From assembly GCA_964506935.1 (NCBI GenBank), contig CAZDOD010000085.1, positions 1-11,886 on the forward strand: a stretch of 11,886 nt of DNA, in the 5' to 3' direction. A program made the position numbers and the translations under genes. This stretch comes from CAZDOD01 sp964506935 (GTDB lineage: Bacteria > Desulfobacterota > Zymogenia > Zymogenales > Zymogenaceae). Positions 5,600-11,886 of the stretch are shown in pieces. The notes under the pieces were generated by a model. The model saw nothing but the letters and a program-made list of their open reading frames with translations, ran no database searches and was not told where the DNA came from. Every line of letters begins with the position of its first letter. Within the stretch, counting starts at the first letter, position 1.

Positions 5600-8332
5600 A
5601 TGTCTATTTTAAATAAATACTTAAGATTTGCACTTCTATCATCTCTCCTAATAGCTCAAATACTATATGTAAACTCATGTGCTACGACAAGCGGTGGAAA
5701 GGTAGAATCGATATCGGAATCAGGTGCTACGGTAGCCATTGAATCCATCACCGAGTTGGAAGACAGGATTGTCGTTCTCCTAAAATCTCAATCGCCGTTA
5801 AATTACACCCCCTATCGCCTCGAATCTCCGCTTCGACTCGTGGTCGATATAACCAACGCCTCCTTTGTCGATTCGGGAACGAACATAGTGGTGGACAATG
5901 GAACGATAGACGAAATCAAGATATTCGATATGACGTCCGAAGGGAGGACTATATCAAGGATGGAGATGTACCTCCTTGGGGAAACGAACTACTTCATCTC
6001 GAAGCCCGAGGATAACCAGATAAAGATTGAGATACAGAAGATTGCCGGGACATACACGGAGTCCCCCGCGCCGGTTATCGACACTTCGATTAAGGAGGAG
6101 TGGAAGACGCCGGCCACACGGATCATCAACATCGTTACTGACGAGGATTCCCTCGGCACAACTGTAACCGTCCTAACCGATGGCCGTGTGGATGACTTTG
6201 AGTCATTCGTCCTCGATGATCCCTATCGCCTCGTGGTTGACATCAAGAATCTTACAAGCAACTTCCCCAAAAACGAGATAAAGGTAGGGGGCACTGATAT
6301 AGACGACATAAGGATCGGCATACATCCCGATAAGGTCAGACTCGTGTTTGAATCGGCGATTATGGGGGGCATTAACACCCACAAAGTCTACGCCACTGAA
6401 AACAAACTGATGGTTGTATTCAGGGAAGGCGTGGAGACGACATATGAAAAAGAGGGCGATATCTCTTCCCCCGCCCCCACTACATCGCCCGGCTCGATTG
6501 TCACAATCACCGATGTCAGGTTTGAAGACAGATCGGATGTGGCAAGGGTCACTATATCCACAAGCGGAAGGTCGGATTACAACGCAAAGATGTTATCTGA
6601 CCGAAGCGTAATTGTCGATATCTCCAACGCATTAATTGGCGAGGGGCTTGAGAAAATGATTGACACCTCCGCATTTCGGGGACCCGTATCATCTATAAGC
6701 TCTTATCGCACCGAGGAGGGCGGGCTTTACTCGGTCAGGATAATTGTAGAGCTAAATAATAAAGTGGCCTACAGGTATTTCGACCAGGCGAACGAAATCG
6801 TCCTCGATTTTGACAAGACCGGCGAAATAACAGAAGACAGCATCGCAGTAGGGCCGGAAACCGGGTCGATCACACCAAAGATCACTCTGGATGAGGGCCT
6901 CGCCCAGCCCGCCACACTCCCCGGCGGGACTACGACCACGGTTGAATCGACGGTTGTGCCTCCATCTGAAATTGAGGCGGAAATCGCCGCCGCCGAAGAA
7001 GAGGAGCAGACGAAATATACCGGTAAGAAGATAACCTTGATCTTCACCGACGCCGACATCAGGAACATCTTTCAGCTCATAGCAGAAGTGAGCAATCTCA
7101 ATATTCTGGTCGACTCCAACGTCAGGGGTAGGATCACATTGAGGCTGGTAAAGGTCCCATGGGATCAGGCCCTTGATATAATTCTTACAACCACAGGTCT
7201 GGGCATGAAGAGAGTGGGCAACGTAATCCGAATCGCCACAACTGAAACTTTAGATAGGGAAAGGACAACTGAGCTGGCATCGAAGAGGGCATTGGAGGAG
7301 CTGGAGGACCTTGTTACACGCAAAATTGACCTGAGCTATGCGGATTTGGCCGCCATCAGTGACGTCGTAGAACCGATGTTGAGCGACAGGGGGGAAATCA
7401 CAACCTTCGATCAGACCCAGTCGCTATTGATCACAGACATACCGTCCAATCTGGATCCGATACTAAAGATTATCAGGTCCTTGGACATCCCGACCAGTGA
7501 AATAAGGCTTGAGGCGAGGATAGTAGAGATAAACGATACTTTTGAGAAGGAATTGGGTGTTAACTGGGCCTTCGGATACAATAACCCAACAGGTGGCGAA
7601 TCTTACAAGACCACCGTTGGTACTCTTGAAAGCACGTTATTGAATTTCCCCGGTGGATTTGACCCGACAAATCTGTATTTCCCGGCCACTCCCGAAACCG
7701 CCAACCTCGGCCCCGGGGGCGCGTCCGCACTCATCGGCCTAGTTAACGACACCATGCATATAGAAGTACAGCTCAAGGCGCTTGAACAGATGGGTGAGGC
7801 CGAATTGATAGAGACACCGAAAATAAGGGTACTCAACAACGTAACGGCGTCATTTAAGATAAACAGAAAAGTGCCTATAAGAAATATTAAAGAAGAGACC
7901 GATGAGGAAGGTAATGTCAGTACTAAATCAGAGCTTGATTTTCAGGAATTTTTGACCGAATTGGAAATTACACCCTCGGTCTCTGCCGATAAAAGGATAA
8001 AGCTTGTGATCAACCTCGTCCACAAGACGCAGGGTGAATCTCGTACCCTTAATATATCCGGTGTTGACAATATTTATTACGTAGAGGATGAAAAGGAATT
8101 AAATACCGAGGTTTTGGTCGACAACCGTGATACGATCGTCATAGGTGGACTCTACAGAAAGGATCTATCGGATACCGTGACGGGATTTCCCTTAATAAAA
8201 GACATACCCGTTTTCGGATGGCTTTTTAAGACAAAGACCAAGAGGGAAGTAAGGAAAGAGCTCTTGATCTTTGTAACCCCTACAATTATCAGGGAGAGTG
8301 AGGAGATTAAGGCAGAAGTCGGTATGCAATAG
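5600..8332 (+). CDS. pilQ: Type IV pilus secretin PilQ
   Basis: The outer-membrane gated channel through which the pilus passes, 910 residues. The N-terminal leader ends YVNSCATTSGG with Cys27 in a lipobox-like setting, so it may be lipidated. Three AMIN domains, which bind peptidoglycan in the known family, lie at ~43-147, ~172-274 and ~300-409; each has the (R)LVVDI or VIVDIS core strand. A Thr/Glu-rich linker follows. Then come the secretin/TonB short N-terminal (STN) domain (~477-550, ITLIFTDADIRNIFQLIAEV), an N1-type ring-building domain (~565-632) and the secretin barrel (~634-905). The barrel closes with RDTIVIGGLYRKDL and FPLIKDIPVFGWLF (843-876), close to the secretin signature. ATG 5600 has AGGAG eight bases upstream. 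It is the last gene before a terminator. Confidence 0.96.
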   Translation: MSILNKYLRFALLSSLLIAQILYVNSCATTSGGKVESISESGATVAIESITELEDRIVVLLKSQSPLNYTPYRLESPLRLVVDITNASFVDSGTNIVVDNGTIDEIKIFDMTSEGRTISRMEMYLLGETNYFISKPEDNQIKIEIQKIAGTYTESPAPVIDTSIKEEWKTPATRIINIVTDEDSLGTTVTVLTDGRVDDFESFVLDDPYRLVVDIKNLTSNFPKNEIKVGGTDIDDIRIGIHPDKVRLVFESAIMGGINTHKVYATENKLMVVFREGVETTYEKEGDISSPAPTTSPGSIVTITDVRFEDRSDVARVTISTSGRSDYNAKMLSDRSVIVDISNALIGEGLEKMIDTSAFRGPVSSISSYRTEEGGLYSVRIIVELNNKVAYRYFDQANEIVLDFDKTGEITEDSIAVGPETGSITPKITLDEGLAQPATLPGGTTTTVESTVVPPSEIEAEIAAAEEEEQTKYTGKKITLIFTDADIRNIFQLIAEVSNLNILVDSNVRGRITLRLVKVPWDQALDIILTTTGLGMKRVGNVIRIATTETLDRERTTELASKRALEELEDLVTRKIDLSYADLAAISDVVEPMLSDRGEITTFDQTQSLLITDIPSNLDPILKIIRSLDIPTSEIRLEARIVEINDTFEKELGVNWAFGYNNPTGGESYKTTVGTLESTLLNFPGGFDPTNLYFPATPETANLGPGGASALIGLVNDTMHIEVQLKALEQMGEAELIETPKIRVLNNVTASFKINRKVPIRNIKEETDEEGNVSTKSELDFQEFLTELEITPSVSADKRIKLVINLVHKTQGESRTLNISGVDNIYYVEDEKELNTEVLVDNRDTIVIGGLYRKDLSDTVTGFPLIKDIPVFGWLFKTKTKREVRKELLIFVTPTIIRESEEIKAEVGMQ

Positions 8333-8358
8333 GGGGGGTTTTTATCTTCCTTCTTTGT

Positions 8359-8398
8359 AAGTGCACCTGAATCCCGTTTGGGTGCACTTTATTTTTAT
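8359..8398 (+). terminator. Rho-independent terminator closing the pil operon
   Basis: AAGTGCACC (8359-8367) and GGTGCACTT (8381-8389) form a perfect 9-bp stem with a 13-base loop. TATTTTTATT follows directly. It lies 26 bases past the pilQ stop and ends about 20 bases before the aroC start. It acts on the + strand only, since there is no T run on the other side. The 86-base pilQ-aroC gap holds this hairpin and no convincing separate promoter. Confidence 0.8.
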
Positions 8399-8418
8399 TC
8401 AGATTTTATTTTGGATTT

Positions 8419-9576
8419 ATGTTCACTTTTTCATCAGCAGGAGAATCCCACGGCCCCGGTGTAGTGGCCTTAATCGACGGTGTCCCGTCCGGCTTTGTGG
8501 TTACCACAGACGACATCGATCGCGACCTCGCCCGAAGACAGAAGGGATACGGCAGGGGCGGCAGGATGTCGATAGAACAGGACAGGGTAAAGGTACTCTC
8601 GGGAATTCGGGGAAAAGTTACGATCGGAAGCCCCGTGGCGCTCCTCATACTTAACAAAGACTGGGAAAATTGGACCCCATATATGGATCCCGAGGGGGAT
8701 ACGGCCTCCGGAAAAGAAGTGACGAGGCCCCGTCCCGGCCATGCGGATCTCGCGGGGGGGATGAAGTATGGACACCGTGATTTGAGAAACGTCCTCGAGC
8801 GGGCGAGCGCCCGGGAGACTGCCGCACGCACCGCAGCGGGGTCGCTCGCCAAGATACTCCTATCACCATTCGGGATAGAATTTTGTGGCTATGTCGTCTC
8901 CATCGGAGATATCAGGGTCGATGCCGGCAGCATTCCACTGAAACAGAGGATCGAAAATGCTAACAAATCCTCCTTCGGCACTCCCACGGACGAAAGGGAC
9001 AAAGAGATCAAAATCAGGGTGGATGAGGCAAAAGACAGGGGTGACACCCTTGGGGGTGTGATAGAGGTTTCTGTATCGGGATTGCCGCCGGGATTGGGAA
9101 GCCCGTCCCAGTGGTACACAAGGCTCGATGCGAAGCTGGCATTCTCGATAATGAGCATACCCGCCATAAAAGGGGTTGAGATAGGCGATGGTTTCAGGCT
9201 CTCGGAGCGATTCGGTTCTGAAGCCCACGACGAGATATTTTTCGGTGAAAAAAAGGGTTTTTACAGAAAGACGAACCGTGCCGGCGGGATCGAGGGGGGT
9301 ATGACCAATGGATCACATCTGGTTGTCAGGGCGGCCATGAAGCCGATCCCGACCCTGAGGAGTCCCCTGTCTTCGGTCGATATAGACACGAAAGAGGGAG
9401 TAGACGCATCAAGCGAGCGTTCCGATATATGTGCGGTACCCGCGGCATCCGTGGTGGCCGAGGCAATGGTTGCCTTGATTGTGGCGGGGGAATTCTTTGC
9501 TAAATTCGGGGGCGACACGAAAGAGGATATTCTAAAAAGCTTCAAATCATACATCGAAAGAATCAGGGATTTCTGA
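8419..9576 (+). CDS. aroC: Chorismate synthase AroC
   Basis: Converts 5-enolpyruvylshikimate-3-phosphate to chorismate, the last shikimate-pathway step, using reduced FMN; cytoplasmic, 385 residues, full length. Visible family motifs: GESHG (8-12) with the catalytic His11; RRQKGYGRGGRMSIEQDR; RPGHADL (105-111) with the second catalytic His108; RASARETAARTAAG (from R128), the FMN-site segment; and GGIEGGMTNG. The C-terminal motif usually written RHDPC reads RSDIC here (334-338), so the His is Ser, while Asp336 is kept. The following CAVPAASVVAEAMVALI is otherwise typical. The start has only a weak GGA three bases upstream, and no upstream promoter is obvious, so expression may depend on read-through of the terminator before it or on a promoter I could not recognise. 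It is spaced two bases from aroK. Confidence 0.95.
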   Translation: MFTFSSAGESHGPGVVALIDGVPSGFVVTTDDIDRDLARRQKGYGRGGRMSIEQDRVKVLSGIRGKVTIGSPVALLILNKDWENWTPYMDPEGDTASGKEVTRPRPGHADLAGGMKYGHRDLRNVLERASARETAARTAAGSLAKILLSPFGIEFCGYVVSIGDIRVDAGSIPLKQRIENANKSSFGTPTDERDKEIKIRVDEAKDRGDTLGGVIEVSVSGLPPGLGSPSQWYTRLDAKLAFSIMSIPAIKGVEIGDGFRLSERFGSEAHDEIFFGEKKGFYRKTNRAGGIEGGMTNGSHLVVRAAMKPIPTLRSPLSSVDIDTKEGVDASSERSDICAVPAASVVAEAMVALIVAGEFFAKFGGDTKEDILKSFKSYIERIRDF

Positions 9577-9578
9577 TA

Positions 9579-10106
9579 ATGAAGAGGAATCTAGTCCTCG
9601 TAGGCTTTATGGCAACGGGAAAGACGGAGGTCGGGAGGATCCTGGCTAAAAAGATGGAACGGGATTTTTTTGATGTGGACGACGATATCGTAAACACTAC
9701 AGGCATGAGTATAGATAAGATCTTCGAGGACTTCGGTGAGGAATTTTTCAGGGACCTTGAATCAAACGTCATACAGAAAATATCAGATAAGACCAACCTC
9801 GTCATCGCGACCGGGGGCGGTTCCCTGCTGAGGGCGGAAAATGTCGAGAACCTAAAGAGGAGCGGAGTGCTCGTCTGCCTTTTCGCCCCACCCGAAGAGA
9901 TATTGAGGAGGGTCGGTGACGAGCGACACCGCCCCCTTTTGAATGTAAAGGATAGGCTCACCACTATACGGGAGATGATGGAAAAAAGGAGCCCGTACTA
10001 TAACCTTTCGGATATCATGGTCAATACCGAAGGCAAGAGCGCCCATGAGACGGCACAAGAGGTACTCGCCAAGTTTAAGGGATGTATGGAGAGATGGAGA
10101 AGATAA
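9579..10106 (+). CDS. aroK: Shikimate kinase
   Basis: Phosphorylates shikimate at O3 with ATP, step five of the pathway; cytoplasmic, 175 residues, the normal size. The P-loop is GFMATGKT (9-16). Shikimate-binding residues fall at the classical positions: Asp34 in DVDDD, Arg58 in FRDLE, and the Gly79-Gly80-Gly81 loop of ATGGGS. The lid Arg118 in HRPLL and the KRSPYY segment (Arg137) are also present. ATG 9579 begins two bases after the aroC stop, with AGGGA nine bases upstream, and the 3' end overlaps aroB. The symbol aroK is used for the single kinase seen here; aroK and aroL cannot be told apart from sequence alone. Confidence 0.95.
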   Translation: MKRNLVLVGFMATGKTEVGRILAKKMERDFFDVDDDIVNTTGMSIDKIFEDFGEEFFRDLESNVIQKISDKTNLVIATGGGSLLRAENVENLKRSGVLVCLFAPPEEILRRVGDERHRPLLNVKDRLTTIREMMEKRSPYYNLSDIMVNTEGKSAHETAQEVLAKFKGCMERWRR

Positions 10107-11155
10107 CTGTCGACCTCGGTGAGAGGTCATACCCCGTATACATAGGTTTTGATATCTTGAGAGAGGCGGGAAACTTCATAGACACAAATCTCGTCTGTAT
10201 CATCACAAATCCTGTGGTGGCGAATCTATATTCCGAGCCGCTTATATCGGGTATCGAGAAGGCAGGTGGAAAAACGTGCGAGATCCTCATCCCCGAGGGG
10301 GAGAAATCAAAAGACATCTCTCATGTTATGGACGTCTATGACTGCCTGATCGGGGCCGGGGCACAGCGCTCCACCCCGCTTATTGCCCTCGGTGGGGGCG
10401 TGGTGGGGGACATCGGCGGTTTTGTCGCGGCGACATACATGAGGGGCATCCCCTACATTCAGGTGCCGACGACCCTCCTTTCTCAGGTCGATTCCTCCGT
10501 GGGCGGAAAGACCGGAGTAAATCACCCTAGGGGCAAAAACCTCATAGGGGTCTTTTATCAGCCCAAGTTCGTTCTAATAGACATAAGTACGCTCTCTTCA
10601 CTTCCCAATGAAGAGTTCCGCTCTGGGATATCTGAGGTCATAAAATATGGCGTGATATCGAGAAATAACCTGTTTGGTTATCTCGAAGAGAACAGGGAAA
10701 AGATCATCGCGAAAGACAAAGATTCCCTCCAACATATAGTCACAGAATCTATAAAGATCAAGGCCGACATCGTCTCGAGAGATGAAAGGGAGTCGGGACT
10801 TCGGAGTATCCTCAACTTCGGGCACACCCTGGGTCACGCAATAGAAAGTCTTTCGGGCTACGGGAGTCTGAGGCACGGTGAGGCCGTGGCCAAAGGGATG
10901 TCCGCCGCTACATTGATATCGGAAAAGATCGGAATGATAACAGAAGATGAGGGCAAAAGGATAAGGGAACTTTTGGAGAGCTACGGCTTTGATCTCACCC
11001 TCCCACCGTTTTCTGGAAGGCAATATATCGATGCTATTAATAATGATAAAAAGGCTCAAGGCTCCCAAATTAATTTTGTCTTGACAGAAGGCATAGGGTA
11101 TGTTAGCTTGAAGAAAATGACGGCCACAGATATAGTTGAAATCATTGGATTTTAG
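10094..11155 (+). CDS. aroB: 3-dehydroquinate synthase AroB
   Basis: Converts DAHP to 3-dehydroquinate, step two of the shikimate pathway; an NAD- and metal-dependent cytoplasmic enzyme of 353 residues with this start. The NAD-binding region reads GGGVVGDIGGFVAATYMRG (from G100), followed by PTTLLSQVDSSVGGKTGVNH. The metal ligands are present: Glu181 in SEVIKYG, His244 in FGHTLGHAIE and His261 in RHGEAV, spaced as in the family. I chose ATG 10094 (MEKITVDLGERSYPVYIG) because homologs usually begin at this strand and GGAG lies just before it, though closely spaced. ATG 10082 would add four residues. Either way the start overlaps the aroK end, suggesting coupled translation. Confidence 0.95.
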   Translation: MEKITVDLGERSYPVYIGFDILREAGNFIDTNLVCIITNPVVANLYSEPLISGIEKAGGKTCEILIPEGEKSKDISHVMDVYDCLIGAGAQRSTPLIALGGGVVGDIGGFVAATYMRGIPYIQVPTTLLSQVDSSVGGKTGVNHPRGKNLIGVFYQPKFVLIDISTLSSLPNEEFRSGISEVIKYGVISRNNLFGYLEENREKIIAKDKDSLQHIVTESIKIKADIVSRDERESGLRSILNFGHTLGHAIESLSGYGSLRHGEAVAKGMSAATLISEKIGMITEDEGKRIRELLESYGFDLTLPPFSGRQYIDAINNDKKAQGSQINFVLTEGIGYVSLKKMTATDIVEIIGF

Positions 11156-11167
11156 AGGTATTCGTTG
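11154..11167 (+). promoter_or_regulatory. Ribosome binding site supporting a TTG start
   Basis: AGAGGT (11154-11159) lies five bases before TTG 11165 and overlaps the aroB stop codon. No in-frame ATG occurs until about 11296, within the region just before the TPR repeats, so this site supports a TTG start for the next gene. Confidence 0.5.
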
Positions 11168-11886
11168 GTTGAGGAGGATAAAAAGGGCTTGGATGCTAAC
11201 AAGCCGCTGACTCCGCCGGGGGCTGATAAACCGATCCAGCCTTTCGATCTGAGAGAGAGAACCGCTCCAATCGGCTTTACGGTTACCACCCCTGAGATGG
11301 AGAAATATCGGGATATGCTCTCGAAGAATCCATCATCGAGGGTTTTCGCCGCCCTATCGGAGTTGTACCGAAAGGGGGGAATGCTCGACGAGGCGATAAA
11401 ATTGTGCCTTAACGGCATAAGTTATCATCCCAACTACATGAGCGGCAGGGTCGCCCTCGGAAGGGCATACTTTGACAAGGGAATGTATAAAGAAGCAAAG
11501 GAAGAGCTAGATAAGGTAGTATCAACGACCCCCGATAACATAGTGGCCAACAAGGTCCTCGGGGAAATCCATCTTTTAGAAAAAAGTTTAGTAAAGGCGA
11601 AAGAGTGTTTTGAGAGGGTGCAGAAAATCTCGCCCGACGACGAGGAGATCAAAGAGAAACTCAAGATCGTAGAGAGCGGGGGATATAAAACACCCGCTCC
11701 GAAAGAAGAGGAGCCCATCGAGGATGAATCCCCCGAGGCCGTTGAGGAGGAATCGGTTATCGAGGATGCCGAGATATTGGAGGAGACAGAAGAGAGCGAA
11801 GAGTCAGTCGAAGATGAGACGTCCGATATATTTGCCGAGGGTGAAGAGGAAGAGGCATTCGATGAAGACATCTTCGATGAGGACCT
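11165..11886 (+). CDS. TPR-repeat protein with an acidic tail (3' end outside the window)
   Basis: Open from TTG 11165 to the window edge, 240 codons without a stop. Residues ~1-40 are polar and Pro-rich with no signal peptide or membrane segment. Residues ~44-155 form about three TPR-like helix pairs: RVFAALSELYRKGGMLDEAI, RVALGRAYFDKGMYKEAKEE and KVLGEIHLLEKSLVKAKECF, each with the spaced A/G, Y/L and A pattern. From ~170 on the chain becomes very rich in Glu and Asp, with long acidic stretches running off the end. TPRs mediate protein-protein contacts; no enzymatic domain is visible. It begins nine bases after aroB, so it is probably cotranscribed with the aro genes. It could be the envelope or pilus-associated TPR protein often seen near such loci, but no specific function can be assigned, and the missing C-terminus could carry another domain. 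Confidence 0.8.
   Translation, partial: MVEEDKKGLDANKPLTPPGADKPIQPFDLRERTAPIGFTVTTPEMEKYRDMLSKNPSSRVFAALSELYRKGGMLDEAIKLCLNGISYHPNYMSGRVALGRAYFDKGMYKEAKEELDKVVSTTPDNIVANKVLGEIHLLEKSLVKAKECFERVQKISPDDEEIKEKLKIVESGGYKTPAPKEEEPIEDESPEAVEEESVIEDAEILEETEESEESVEDETSDIFAEGEEEEAFDEDIFDED

Noticed and set aside
1..11886. CRISPR arrays, insertion sequences, tRNA genes, prophage or defence genes
   Set aside because: I saw no regularly spaced direct repeats, transposase motifs or terminal inverted repeats, cloverleaf-like sequence or defence-type domains; gene content and strand use look like stable core chromosome.

Overview
The window is 11.9 kb of ordinary-looking chromosomal bacterial DNA of moderate GC content, with every convincing gene on the + strand. 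It suits a diderm (Gram-negative type) bacterium, because it holds a complete type IV pilus (T4P) alignment and secretin operon, pilM-N-O-P-Q. The order pilMNOPQ, then aroC-aroK-aroB, then a TPR protein, together with a PilQ carrying three AMIN domains and a lipobox-like leader, suggests a Desulfobacterota/deltaproteobacterial lineage. That placement is inference; no rRNA or other marker is present.

Layout. (1) 2-139: the last 45 residues of an upstream gene, probably a retinol-dehydrogenase-like short-chain dehydrogenase. (2) 198-1973: a probably membrane-anchored GAF-GAF-GGDEF diguanylate cyclase with intact GGEEF and RxxD sites, followed by an intrinsic terminator at 1990-2017. (3) 2018-2171: an AT-rich, gene-free stretch with a near-perfect sigma70 promoter (TTGACA, 18 bp, TATAAT). 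A perfect 9-bp hyphenated dyad fills its spacer and a second, weaker dyad lies near +1. (4) 2172-8332: a small XRE/Cro-type HTH protein and then pilM, pilN, pilO, pilP and pilQ, with short gaps or overlaps, read as one operon. (5) 8359-8398: a strong intrinsic terminator. (6) 8419-11155: aroC, aroK and aroB. (7) 11165 to the window end: a TPR protein with a Glu-rich tail, cut by the window edge.

How they work together. PilM (cytoplasmic actin-like), PilN and PilO (inner membrane), PilP (lipoprotein) and PilQ (outer-membrane secretin) make the envelope-spanning frame of the T4P machine. PilP has a long Lys/Glu/Pro/Thr-rich tether. The HTH protein is the first gene of the operon and sits downstream of operator-like dyads, so it is the natural candidate to regulate it. 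The diguanylate cyclase next door may tie c-di-GMP to surface behaviour, but nothing in the sequence proves that. The three aro genes encode steps 2, 5 and 7 of the shikimate pathway; their position beside pilQ resembles the pil-aro linkage known in other Proteobacteria.

I did not find a clearly undescribed system. The best leads are the HTH gene with its promoter-embedded dyad, the expanded PilP linker, and the terminator separating pil from aro.
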